In this document: positions 5,644 to 13,479 of the stretch, one piece after another
Position numbering within the stretch: position 1 is the first letter of the stretch
How the letters are laid out: each line of letters starts with the position of its first letter
IMG/VR virus record: IMGVR_UViG_3300044984_001784
Coordinates: 1-24,114 of that record
Strand: one strand, 5' to 3'
Length of the DNA: 24,114 nucleotides
Origin: a virus
Translations under genes and position numbers: made by a program
The notes under the pieces: generated by a model
Told to the model about the DNA's origin: nothing
The model's input: only the letters and a program-made list of their open reading frames with translations
Databases searched by the model: none

Positions 5644-6704
5644 ACAAGTCCTTCCACAGTGATTCCAATCTCTGAATGGTTCGGGTAGGCGATATTGATT
5701 GACCAGTCCTTGATCCACCCGTAAAGCACAAGACTGGAATAGGCGTCATCAAACAACCAGACCACCGGCACGGCGCGCACGGAGGCCAGCTTTTGCGCCA
5801 GGAAATCGACGGTGCCGTTGTCGCTGATAATCTCTGCCTCGACGCGTTTTGCATAAGCGCGCTCGACCACGCGAGTGACGCCCCAGGTGTCGGTTTCCTT
5901 ACGCGAGTAGTCGATAATTCCGACACGTACGCCATGGCGCACATCGCCGACGTCGACCAGATCGCCGATAACCAATGTGCCGACACCGATGACGCCATCA
6001 CCCGCCACGCTCACGCTAATTCGGCCGGCGGAATATGGCGGCAAATCATCGACCAGCAAATAGGTACGCGGCTGCATCGCATCGAAAAAGTAAGCGTACC
6101 AATCGATCAGTGGTGCCGCGTCGCCCATGTCAAACGTCTGCGAATACACCTCAGTGCCACCCGGTGCGTCGAGCATCGTGACGGTGACGCTAGTAGCATC
6201 GACAACATCGAGCAGCGCGAGCGATCCGATGATGCCAGGATCAACGGTAGCGTCGATCAGTTGCGAGCGCGTGGTTGTGGTGCCAACGCTGGTATCGAGC
6301 ATCGCCCATTTATTCGTCGGGCCGATGTCGATCCACCATGTGCCATCGTCCGTCGTTGGGTCGTGGTTGGTATTCCCCGCCTGGACGCTTTCATAGACGC
6401 GATGCGTGGCAACAACGAGGATGGTGGCGCCCGCAGCGTAGGTGGTGCCGCTGCTCCATGCCGAGTAGGTGGTGCCGAGCGATAGCCACCATGTGCCATC
6501 GTCCGTGGTCGGGTTGTGGTTGGTGTTTGTCGCTTGCACCGATTCCCATACGGTGATCACACCACCCGCCGTGCCGGTGCTGACGGTATTGCCGGCAGCG
6601 TAGGTGCTGCCGCTACTCCAGGCGCTGGGCGGGAGTTCCAGGCCGTTGCTGCTGATCAGCATGGCGCTGGTGACGGTCACGGGCTTGACTAATCTTAGGC
6701 TCAT
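5640..6704 (-). CDS. Tail protein with two tandem CBM5/12-like repeats (354 aa)
   Basis: After a 27-residue lead the protein has two copies of a 51-residue unit (about 28-78 and 79-129). Each starts AWSSGxTYAAG and continues ESVQAxNTNHxPTTDDGTWW. The Trp/Tyr/Gly spacing resembles chitinase-type carbohydrate-binding modules (CBM5/12). The remaining 220 residues are a beta-rich domain with WYAYFFDAM, a GVRVGIIDYSRKETDTWG stretch and a C terminus ending EIGITVEGLV. I do not recognise this part as a named family, though it lies where distal tail proteins usually sit, directly after the tape measure. Sugar binding at the tail tip is the likely role, by inference. Confidence 0.7.
   Translation of the reverse strand: MSLRLVKPVTVTSAMLISSNGLELPPSAWSSGSTYAAGNTVSTGTAGGVITVWESVQATNTNHNPTTDDGTWWLSLGTTYSAWSSGTTYAAGATILVVATHRVYESVQAGNTNHDPTTDDGTWWIDIGPTNKWAMLDTSVGTTTTRSQLIDATVDPGIIGSLALLDVVDATSVTVTMLDAPGGTEVYSQTFDMGDAAPLIDWYAYFFDAMQPRTYLLVDDLPPYSAGRISVSVAGDGVIGVGTLVIGDLVDVGDVRHGVRVGIIDYSRKETDTWGVTRVVERAYAKRVEAEIISDNGTVDFLAQKLASVRAVPVVWLFDDAYSSLVLYGWIKDWSINIAYPNHSEIGITVEGLV
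6333..6640 (-). repeat. Tandem 153-bp coding repeat (CBM-like units)
   Basis: The segment starting CCACCATGTGCCATCGTCCG occurs at 6333 and again at 6486, a spacing of 153 bases or 51 codons. The copies encode the two carbohydrate-binding-like units of the tail protein. DNA identity is high around the Asn-rich/Trp-Trp part and lower elsewhere, so the duplication is not brand new. Confidence 0.75.
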
Positions 6705-6710
6705 GGTGAT

Positions 6711-9700
6711 TTACGCCGGGGTAGTGATGATGGCCGTGCCGCCAGTCGTCACCTGGTCGAGCAGCTTGACGGTGGTCGCGGTATTGCGCGCGATGGCGCT
6801 GTTTTGCGAGGCCAGATCGGCGCGCAGGGCTCTAACTTCGGCGACGAGAGATTCGTTTTGCGCGGTGATGCCAGCCCAGATTTCGCTAAACGCCTGCTGT
6901 GCGGCTTGTGCATCGCGCACTGACGCGGCGATATTTGCATCCACCGAGGCGAGCGTGTCGTTCGTGTCGATGATGCCATCGGTCAGCGTGGCATAAACCA
7001 CCGCCTCATCGCGGAGCAATTCCTGATTAGCGGCGAGGTAGGTGCCGATTTGCGTATTCAGGTCGCCCAGCAATGCCACGGTGCTATCTTGCAGTGCTTT
7101 GATGTTCGCGTTCGCCGTGGCTTGCAGCGCGATCTTTTCGGCATCGTAGGCTTGCGACGCGAACATAAACTCGCGCTGCTCATACTCAATATCCGCCCCG
7201 GCGCGATTACCCAGGGCCGCTAGTTGAGCGCGGGTGCCTGAGAAGGTGCGAGCGTAGTCAGCGGCAGTGGCAGCCTGATCTTTTGCGGTATTGAGGAATG
7301 CGTCGGCCAGCCCTGGCAGGGCTTGTAGCGACTCAATATCGCCCGCACTGCCCTTGCTAAAACTGGCGCTGTATTGCTGGCGGTTGTACGCAAGCTGTGC
7401 TGATCCAGAAAGTGGCGAGAGGTCGGTACGCAGGAGGTCAGCGGCATATTCGCCGATGCTGCGATACGCGGCATTAAGTTCGTTCGCTGCCTGAACTGCT
7501 TTACTGCGGTTCTCTTCTTCTGCGTCAAATTGCTTCCGGGCCGATTCTTCAGCGATTCTGGCACGCTCATCGACAGCGGTGAGCGATGTCTCCAGACCGC
7601 TGTTGATTGCAGCCAAGCGGGCACTGTAGCCCTCCATGATGCTGCCGCGTAGAGTCTCAACGGCAGCGGCGCGATCTTCGTAGTTGGTGGCTCCGGCGAG
7701 CGCGGCGCTGGCGTTGCTGGACTGCCCATCCCAATACGCTATCGAATCGAAACCGGCCATCTGACTGCGCACGTCCTGCATGCTGCCGCTGACGGTATCC
7801 GAGAGTTGCGACCACCCGTCAATCTCTTGCTGGATGACTTGCATCGCCTTCATTGATTCAGCCGCCAACACTGACCGGCTCATGGCGTCGGCCCATAAAT
7901 CCACAGCCGCGACATTCTCGGCGGTGGCTTGCCCGAGGTCGGTCAATGATTTTTTGTAGTCGTCGGCCTGTTGCGCTATTTCGGCCAGCGAGTTCGCCAA
8001 CTCGGTACGCAGCAAGCTGTCTCGCTCGGAGCCCAGGCCGGTAAGCATGTCGGCGGCTTGTGCGCGATCTTCTTCGGCTTTCGCCAGAGCATCAGCGGCA
8101 ATTTTCGCCGCGTCGGCCAAGTCTTGTTGCGCGTACACCTGGGCGATAAGCGCCTGGGTGGCAGCGTCGGTGGTGCTGGCGAGGTCGCGTTGCAAGTCGC
8201 GGCCACGTTGCCCTGCGGGGTCGGTCAGCGACAGCAACTTGCCCTGCCAATCGGCCAGGGTGCGGGCCACGTTGGCGGCGATTTCCGCCGCTGTGGCTAA
8301 GTCCTCTTGCGCGTACACCTGATTAATGAGCGCCTGGGTCGCCGCGTCGGTGGTGCTGGCGAGGTCGCGGAGCATGTCGATTTGGCGCTGCGTCGATGCG
8401 CCAGTCAAGACATCGAGGCGCTCTTGCCATGCCAGACGGTCAGCAGTGGGGTCATAGGCCGCTTCGGCAGCGGTCGTTGCCGGCGACGCCCATTGATTCG
8501 TAGTCGCATCTTGCGACCATGCGGTACTGGATACGCTTTGGGATTTGGGCGGAACGTATGGAGTATCAGGTACGATAGAAGCAACAATATCGGCAACATT
8601 AACTCCGATTTGACGTATCGCTGCCTTAAATTCTGGGTTGTTGAATATCTCGCCCAAGGCTTCAGCCGCCGTTGTTGCCGTCGCAACCATGTCGTCGATA
8701 GCTATACCGGCAACAATATCCGTCACGCTCGCACCCGTTGCCGCCGCCATGATGACCGGTTGCACCAGTCCATTCACAAAAATGTCTGTGATCTGCTGTG
8801 CGAATGTTCCCGCGATGGAGTTATACACACCATCCACGACCATCCCGGCAAGCTGTCCACCCACGTCCTCTTTGCTCATGCGACCGAGCATTCCGTCGCG
8901 GATAAGGGTGCTGATGCTGTCCCCAGATATTCCAGCGGCTTGCATCGTTGAATCGACAAAAGATGAGAATCCCGAACTGAGTGTGAGTAAGCCGTTGTAG
9001 GCTCTGCGACCGGATTCCGTCGTCAGATCAAGACCATCAACCAGTGCGCGGAATTCGGCTTTTGTCGCCGGCATCGCAATCCCGAGGTCATCAAAACCGG
9101 CATTCAAATTCGCTGTAGCTTGCGCTGTGCGTTCGGACTGACTGTAGAAATTCTCGTAATACGACCCCAGCTTTACGCCTAAAGCATCCATGCCTCCGGC
9201 TGCGGTAAAAAGGGCGGTGGTTGTTTCGAATGAAAGATCGCGCAGATTCTCGAACGGCATCTTCTCGACGGCGCTGCCGAAAGCAGCGACTGCTGAAACG
9301 CTCTGGATAATCGCGGCGGCAGCTTCCCCGGTCAGTGATTCTGCATCAATTCCTTGTAAGTATTCTGATATGCTCGCCGGGAGGTCGGTGGCAGCTTGCA
9401 GTGCCTGGATAGTGACTTGCAGCATGTCGTCACCAAAATTCCTGGCGATGGCGGCCGCGTCGCCATCTCTGCTGCTGGTGGATTCGTATTTGCCGCCGGA
9501 ATAGTTGCTGCCCAAGGCCGCTTCTCCGAAGCGCACCCCAGTGCTTAATGTCCCACCGCTGAATACCCCGCCACGACCATTTCCTGACGTTTCGGCACCC
9601 GCCTGGAATCCCGCTAAGGTAGCCGACGATCCAAGAGTTCTGAATAAAGTATTGATGCCGGCGACGGTCTGTCCGGTCAGTTCCTGAATGCCTTGAATTG

Positions 9701-11912
9701 GGCCACCCGAACTGCCGAACTTTGCCGTAATGCCCGATGTTCCGTAGTCGTTATAGATGCCTGTGCCATCTCCGGTAGCACTGCCGTAGAGGTATGAAAC
9801 ACCTCCTTGACGGGATTCTCCGCCGAACATGCTATCCACGGCGCTGCCGATGGTATTGCCGATGAATGCGCCGAGTGGTCCGCCCATAGACTGACCTATG
9901 GCCGATCCGGCAGCAGCGCCCCAATTGCCGTTAGCGGCCTGAGCAAAGGCGTTGACGTAACCGCCATAAGAATCGACAGCGGAGGAGAAGTCGGCACCGT
10001 ATTGTCCCCATTGGGTAAGCTCGGTGCCCCCAATCGTTCCCGGCCCGTTGATTGGAGTTGATAAGCCCATGCTGACGCCAGCATTGGACGACGCGAAGTT
10101 TGACCACCCCAACGACATCGGGGACATATTCCATGAGCCACCGACGACTGCGGTTGATCCACCACCACTGCTACCACCCAAGCCCAACGCACTCATCCCC
10201 ATCTGCACCGTGGACTGAATGATCGGGCGCAGCACCAAGGTGCGGAAGTAGTCCTTGAGCAATTGCCCCGCGTTCTTGCCGCCGCGCATGATTTCGTCGG
10301 TCAGCGATTGCCCGAGCTGGTCCCAGGTGCGCTGCCAGTCTTCTTCGGCTTTCTTGGCGGCGCTGGCGTTGTCCTCGCTGATTCGCTTGGCGTCGTCGAG
10401 GCCTTCGACGGCCTGTAGTCCAGCGCGCAGGCGTTTGCGAGCGGCTATCTCTTTGTCAAGATTGGCGACGACTGTTTCCTGGCCGTCGAATCCGTCAGCA
10501 ATCCTCCGCTGCTCTTCCAGGCGAGCAATCGTAGTGTCCTCAATCTGTGATTTCGTTTTCCCGTAATTCTCGGCTTCAGTCTCGGCAGCAATCGCCTTAT
10601 CGTTCAGGCTGATGATGTTGTCGGACAGTGCCCTGTTGGCCTTCTCGATGCCTTCGCGCCAATCGTCCTCGTTCTTCTTGGCAGCCTTCAGCGCCGCCTC
10701 AAGCTGCTGTAGGGCCAATCGATCAGCGTCAGTGATCAAGGCTCGCTTAGACTTAATTGAGCCGCTAGACGCCCCTCCTGGCGCATCTGGAGCCCTTGAT
10801 TCATTTAACAACCGCAGATCGCGAGCGTCCAGAATCCCTGCGCCAGATAATTGCTTCAGCGGGTTGAGAATGTTTCGTTGAATCTTCTCAAGCTCTAGAC
10901 GGGCGCGTTCTCCGTCAGCCTTAACCATTTCCGAAATTGCTCTGAACTGAGCAAGATCACCGCTACCCAGCGCCGCGATCTGAGCCGCCCAGGCGCCAAT
11001 CTCGCGACCGATCCCCTTGAACACGAACATGACATCGGTAGCAAGAATGGCGATGGTTTGGAATACAACCTTCGATCCTGCAGCAATCGACACGAACAGG
11101 TTGAAACTATCCCCCATCTCGGCGGACGACTTGGACATTTCCTTGATGATGTCCGACAGATCAGTCAGCGCCGTGCTGGCAGCCCTCACGCCTTCAGTCA
11201 GGCTGTCATTTGGGCCGGATTGGCTGATGGTGAGCATCAACTGCGACCAACTATCGCCCAGGTTGCTGATCGCCCCATCAAGGGTATTTGCCTGCCGCTC
11301 CATAGCGCCAGCAAAGTCCGTATTACCCAGGTTCAGCAGATAGCCTTGAATCTCGTTGGCGCTGTTCTTGACCGTGGTGGTGATTCCCTTGAAGGTCAGC
11401 TTTACATTGTCGCCTTCCTTGTTGGCCTTGATCCCGAATTCTTTGAGCCGCTCAAATTCTCCGGTGGCCGCATCAGCAACCGCCTCCACCATCTGATTGA
11501 GCGACTTGCCCATGGCAGACGCCGTGTTGCCATAACTCCGCAATGCCGACTCCGTGGGATCGAGGCCCAGGGTTTTCAGCTTCACGAACGCGTTGCTAAC
11601 TTCTTGCAGGGAAAAAGGAGTTGAGGCCGCAAATCCCGTCAGCAGTTGGAACGCTTCAGCCGCTTTACTAACTGATCCGGTAACAGTTACCAGCCCGGTA
11701 TTGATCTTGTCGAATTCGCGCTGCGTTGAAATCAGGCTCGCTACAATAGCGCCAGACCCAAGAATCGACGTCAATGGCCCCATCACACTAGCAATCGACT
11801 TCATCGCCGTCGACGCCGATGCGCTAAGCGAAGAAATCGACTGATTGCTTTGATTTACGGCATTCTGCAGACCACTGGCATCGCCGGTAATTCTGATCTT
11901 TACATCAGCCAT
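6711..11912 (-). CDS. Tail tape measure protein (1,733 aa)
   Basis: The N terminus MADVKIRITGDASGLQNAVN, then FDKINTGLVTVTGSVSKAAE (about 68-87) and TPFSLQEVSNAFVKLKTLGL (98-117), is the signature of the tape-measure N-terminal domain (TMP_3 type). Hydrophobic segments follow at about 270-310 and 670-700 (GSAIGQSMGGPLGAFIGNTI). A coiled-coil region occupies about 400-560, a Gly/Ser-rich linker lies near 575-620, and Ala-rich helical repeats lie at about 1150-1275. It sets tail length and is thought to be ejected ahead of the DNA. At the usual 0.15 nm per residue the tail would be near 260 nm. The ATG follows the chaperone stop directly (TAAATG). Position after the frameshifting chaperones is canonical. 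Confidence 0.95.
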   Translation of the reverse strand: MADVKIRITGDASGLQNAVNQSNQSISSLSASASTAMKSIASVMGPLTSILGSGAIVASLISTQREFDKINTGLVTVTGSVSKAAEAFQLLTGFAASTPFSLQEVSNAFVKLKTLGLDPTESALRSYGNTASAMGKSLNQMVEAVADAATGEFERLKEFGIKANKEGDNVKLTFKGITTTVKNSANEIQGYLLNLGNTDFAGAMERQANTLDGAISNLGDSWSQLMLTISQSGPNDSLTEGVRAASTALTDLSDIIKEMSKSSAEMGDSFNLFVSIAAGSKVVFQTIAILATDVMFVFKGIGREIGAWAAQIAALGSGDLAQFRAISEMVKADGERARLELEKIQRNILNPLKQLSGAGILDARDLRLLNESRAPDAPGGASSGSIKSKRALITDADRLALQQLEAALKAAKKNEDDWREGIEKANRALSDNIISLNDKAIAAETEAENYGKTKSQIEDTTIARLEEQRRIADGFDGQETVVANLDKEIAARKRLRAGLQAVEGLDDAKRISEDNASAAKKAEEDWQRTWDQLGQSLTDEIMRGGKNAGQLLKDYFRTLVLRPIIQSTVQMGMSALGLGGSSGGGSTAVVGGSWNMSPMSLGWSNFASSNAGVSMGLSTPINGPGTIGGTELTQWGQYGADFSSAVDSYGGYVNAFAQAANGNWGAAAGSAIGQSMGGPLGAFIGNTIGSAVDSMFGGESRQGGVSYLYGSATGDGTGIYNDYGTSGITAKFGSSGGPIQGIQELTGQTVAGINTLFRTLGSSATLAGFQAGAETSGNGRGGVFSGGTLSTGVRFGEAALGSNYSGGKYESTSSRDGDAAAIARNFGDDMLQVTIQALQAATDLPASISEYLQGIDAESLTGEAAAAIIQSVSAVAAFGSAVEKMPFENLRDLSFETTTALFTAAGGMDALGVKLGSYYENFYSQSERTAQATANLNAGFDDLGIAMPATKAEFRALVDGLDLTTESGRRAYNGLLTLSSGFSSFVDSTMQAAGISGDSISTLIRDGMLGRMSKEDVGGQLAGMVVDGVYNSIAGTFAQQITDIFVNGLVQPVIMAAATGASVTDIVAGIAIDDMVATATTAAEALGEIFNNPEFKAAIRQIGVNVADIVASIVPDTPYVPPKSQSVSSTAWSQDATTNQWASPATTAAEAAYDPTADRLAWQERLDVLTGASTQRQIDMLRDLASTTDAATQALINQVYAQEDLATAAEIAANVARTLADWQGKLLSLTDPAGQRGRDLQRDLASTTDAATQALIAQVYAQQDLADAAKIAADALAKAEEDRAQAADMLTGLGSERDSLLRTELANSLAEIAQQADDYKKSLTDLGQATAENVAAVDLWADAMSRSVLAAESMKAMQVIQQEIDGWSQLSDTVSGSMQDVRSQMAGFDSIAYWDGQSSNASAALAGATNYEDRAAAVETLRGSIMEGYSARLAAINSGLETSLTAVDERARIAEESARKQFDAEEENRSKAVQAANELNAAYRSIGEYAADLLRTDLSPLSGSAQLAYNRQQYSASFSKGSAGDIESLQALPGLADAFLNTAKDQAATAADYARTFSGTRAQLAALGNRAGADIEYEQREFMFASQAYDAEKIALQATANANIKALQDSTVALLGDLNTQIGTYLAANQELLRDEAVVYATLTDGIIDTNDTLASVDANIAASVRDAQAAQQAFSEIWAGITAQNESLVAEVRALRADLASQNSAIARNTATTVKLLDQVTTGGTAIITTPA
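8101..8440 (-). repeat. Tandem 180-bp repeat inside the tape measure gene
   Basis: Bases 8101-8280 and 8281-8440 align at exactly 180 bases (60 codons), with long identical runs such as GCGTCGGTGGTGCTGGCGAG at 8164 and 8344. The protein unit includes LASTTDAATQALIxQVYAQ. A third, degenerate unit may precede in forward coordinates (about 7981-8100, encoding LTGLGSERDSLLRTELANSL). Sixty residues would equal about 9 nm of tail length. Confidence 0.75.
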
Positions 11913-12242
11913 TTATTTTCCCCGCTTGTTCGCCATAACCCTGAGTGCTTCGCCCTCCATCACCCCGATACCGGCCATACGCGAAGGGGTTAACTTGATT
12001 CGCAACCCTTTCGCCACTATGGGCAGTGCGACGTAATCCATCCCGGTCACTCCGTTCATTCCCACTCGCCACTGAGTTCCCATAGCAATGAACAGTCTCA
12101 GAGTTTTCCAGTTGGTCTGCCATATTTCGCATGGGGCGTTATTTTCTATGCTCGCTTTTAGTTCGGTTGGCAGCCCCAACGCTGCAAATGCTTGCTCAGA
12201 TTCGCCGCTGCCTCCGTAAAGACGGCGAGCGGCCTCAATCAG
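11913..12242 (-). CDS. Tail assembly chaperone, frameshift extension (lambda T-like, DUF1799 type)
   Basis: This frame carries the DUF1799-like pattern IWQTNWKTLRLFIAMGTQWR followed by VGMNGVTGMDYVAL. Coding similarity runs upstream through LIEAARRLYGGSGESEQAFA to the end of the previous gene, with no ATG or GTG in between; the first in-frame ATG is deep in the domain. A TTG at 12179 would cut off a plausible helix and has no clear ribosome site. The frame is -1 relative to the gene at 12239-12550 and meets it at two slippery heptamers. The product is therefore expected as a fusion of about 212 residues (103 + 109), made in minor amounts like lambda gpGT, and needed to load tube protein onto the tape measure. 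Confidence 0.8.
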   Translation of the reverse strand: MIEAARRLYGGSGESEQAFAALGLPTELKASIENNAPCEIWQTNWKTLRLFIAMGTQWRVGMNGVTGMDYVALPIVAKGLRIKLTPSRMAGIGVMEGEALRVMANKRGK

Positions 12243-12257
12243 TTTTTTCTTTTTCCC
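12204..12257 (-). promoter_or_regulatory. Programmed -1 ribosomal frameshift signal
   Basis: In the reading frame of the upstream chaperone, G_GGA_AAA lies at 12257-12251 and A_AAA_AAC at 12248-12242, both X_XXY_YYZ heptamers. The second directly precedes the TGA at 12241-12239. After 8 bases a hairpin can form: GCCGCT at 12233-12228 pairs with AGCGGC at 12209-12204, with an inner CCGT/ACGG stem around a CTTT loop. Slippery site, stop, spacer and hairpin match the classic layout. The first heptamer is one base different from the lambda GGGAAAG. Confidence 0.85.
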
Positions 12258-12550
12258 TCCAGCAACTCATGGCGGAAAGTCTCAAACAGATCGGACGCCG
12301 CAGCCGGGTAGTTGTCTAGCAGCATTTCTAGCGCAGCAATCGAATAAGGCTCGTCTACGCCAGCCCATCCAACTATGATTTCGCTCAACGCCTCTGAATC
12401 TGCCTTACCCGGCAGACCATCAAAATATGTCTTGATTCCGTCTTTCGACAAATACTTGAATTCAACTTCTATCTCTGCTGGACGAGGGGCGCCAGCAATC
12501 GAGATTCCGACTTTTGCTTTGAAGGTTGGTTTTGGCTGCAGTTTGAACAT
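12239..12550 (-). CDS. Tail assembly chaperone (lambda G-like)
   Basis: The 103-residue product begins MFKLQPKPTFKAKVGISIAG, contains EIEVEFKYLSKDGIKTYFDG and ends EGKRKN. Length, acidic helical content and position between tail tube and tape measure fit the first tail assembly chaperone of siphophages. Its last codons GAG GGA AAA AGA AAA AAC TGA hold the slippery sequences that lead into the overlapping -1 frame. It binds tape measure protein and keeps it soluble before the tube assembles. Spacing to a purine-rich site (AGGG) is about 9-10 bases, so initiation looks modest. A structured RNA element precedes it. Confidence 0.8.
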   Translation of the reverse strand: MFKLQPKPTFKAKVGISIAGAPRPAEIEVEFKYLSKDGIKTYFDGLPGKADSEALSEIIVGWAGVDEPYSIAALEMLLDNYPAAASDLFETFRHELLEGKRKN

Positions 12551-12583
12551 AATGATGGCCCTGTAAGTGACCCTGAAATGGAT

Positions 12584-12639
12584 GAGGACGGCTGCCGCAG
12601 GGCCAACGGCGCGTGTTAGGAGGTCACGCTGCCGTCCTC
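12584..12639 (-). promoter_or_regulatory. Predicted three-way-junction RNA between tail tube and chaperone genes
   Basis: Read on the minus strand the 56 bases fold completely. The outer stem is GAGGACGGC with GCCGTCCTC (9 bp, perfect). Hairpin 1 is GCGTG, loop ACCTCCTAA, CACGC. Hairpin 2 is GCCG, loop TTGGCCCTG, CGGC. Single A bases sit at two junction corners. There is no U-run after the outer stem, so it is not a standard intrinsic terminator. It could protect or terminate the abundant tail tube message, or control the following gene. Loop 1 contains ACCTCCT, the anti-Shine-Dalgarno sequence of 16S rRNA. Confidence 0.6.
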
Positions 12640-12650
12640 AAAACTCTCAA

Positions 12651-13307
12651 TTACGGTTTTGCGTAGCGGATACGTGACGCAATATTGATGCTGACGTCGG
12701 TGGTCATGATGCTGTTGGCGTTGTCGGCTTTCGGCAAGCCAGCGGAACCGATGTAGCCGAAGAAAAGCAACTCCAAACCATCGGGGAACACGATCTTGAA
12801 TCCGAGCTTAGAGGCGGTATCAGAGGCCGCTTGAATGGCGATCAGGCCAGCGTCATTCGGGTCCCAAACGCACGACAAATTTACTTGACCTCCAGCCTTC
12901 GTGGTCGGGAATTTGCGCGTGATCTTGTCCCACAAGAACGTGTATTCGGCGAACTGCTGATCGCCACCGGACATGCTGAAACCTGTCGCGGCCTGGATTT
13001 CCGTTGCCATGGTGACCAACTGGCCGTTACCCGACACGAAAGTTCCATATCCAGTGCTGTCTTGATCTTCTAGCTCCAGCGTGTTGCTGGTCGTATTGAC
13101 GGCAGCAACGCGGCACAAGGAATCCTCAAAATCGGTCATGCCGAACATGTCCGACAGAGCAATATAGTTTCCGTTAGTCCAGGTATCGGCGCCGCTATAC
13201 GTGACGACGGGAGGGGCGGCTTTGGTGATTCCGGTGATCGATTGCGCGGCAGAAATTGCGCTTTGCATGTAGATACGTGTACCAGCGGGGGTGCGGACGG
13301 TTGCCAT
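12651..13307 (-). CDS. Major tail tube protein
   Basis: The 218-residue product starts MATVRTPAGTRIYMQSAISA. It is beta-rich, with FGMTDFEDSLCRVAAVNTTS, a GFSMSGGDQQFAEYTFLWDK core and a C terminus ending SINIASRIRYAKP, as in siphovirus tail tube subunits. It would polymerise into the hollow tail tube around the tape measure. The ribosome site AAGGA lies 7 bases before the ATG, inside the end of the 55-aa gene, so the two are coupled. Downstream come the structured RNA element and the chaperones, the standard order. Confidence 0.85.
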   Translation of the reverse strand: MATVRTPAGTRIYMQSAISAAQSITGITKAAPPVVTYSGADTWTNGNYIALSDMFGMTDFEDSLCRVAAVNTTSNTLELEDQDSTGYGTFVSGNGQLVTMATEIQAATGFSMSGGDQQFAEYTFLWDKITRKFPTTKAGGQVNLSCVWDPNDAGLIAIQAASDTASKLGFKIVFPDGLELLFFGYIGSAGLPKADNANSIMTTDVSINIASRIRYAKP

Positions 13308-13309
13308 GA

Positions 13310-13477
13310 TTATTCCTTCACTTCAGGTTTGGAGGGATTTGCGTTCTTGGATGCCTTGGCAGGCTTTGGCGCATCGACGGCAGGCTGTTCGGCCTGCTCC
13401 AGATCATCGGGAACAGAAACAGGCTGTTCGGCCTGCTCCTGTTCGCGGCGCCGTCTATTAAAGGCGGTCAGTCCCAT
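13310..13477 (-). CDS. Small charged phage protein (55 aa), capsid-tail junction
   Basis: This short frame begins at the ATG at 13477, four bases past the capsid gene's TGA (13482-13480), and ends two bases before the tail tube ATG, so it exactly fills the gap. The product is MGLTAFNRRRREQEQAEQPV, then a middle containing DDLEQAEQP and a Lys/Pro/Ala-rich end (PKPAKASKNANPSKPEVKE). It is hydrophilic, probably disordered, and contains the motif EQAEQP twice, encoded by a duplicated 20-bp segment. I do not recognise the family. A connector or decoration role is possible from position only. Confidence 0.6.
   Translation of the reverse strand: MGLTAFNRRRREQEQAEQPVSVPDDLEQAEQPAVDAPKPAKASKNANPSKPEVKE
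13381..13439. repeat. 20-bp direct repeat, 39-bp period
   Basis: CAGGCTGTTCGGCCTGCTCC occurs at 13381-13400 and at 13420-13439. Each copy also contains a small inverted repeat (CAGGC, six-base loop, GCCTG). The 39-base period keeps the reading frame and produces the doubled EQAEQP motif of the 55-aa protein. Confidence 0.85.
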
Positions 13478-13479
13478 GA

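Noticed and set aside
5793-6485. Plus-strand open frame of about 230 codons inside the tail gene
   Set aside because: Its Asp/Arg/His-rich sequence mirrors the CBM-like tail protein on the other strand, and no start signal is present.
8307-8951. Plus-strand open frame inside the tape measure gene
   Set aside because: Antisense to a clear tape measure sequence; the apparent repeats in it are the reverse of the real 180-bp coding repeat.
12177-12179. TTG start for the DUF1799-like gene as an independent protein
   Set aside because: No ribosome site, and coding similarity extends upstream to the slippery sequence. Frameshift fusion explains the data better.
12584-12639. Intrinsic terminator after the tail tube gene
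   Set aside because: The outer stem is strong, but it is not followed by a U-run, and the interior folds into two further hairpins. Kept as a structured RNA instead.
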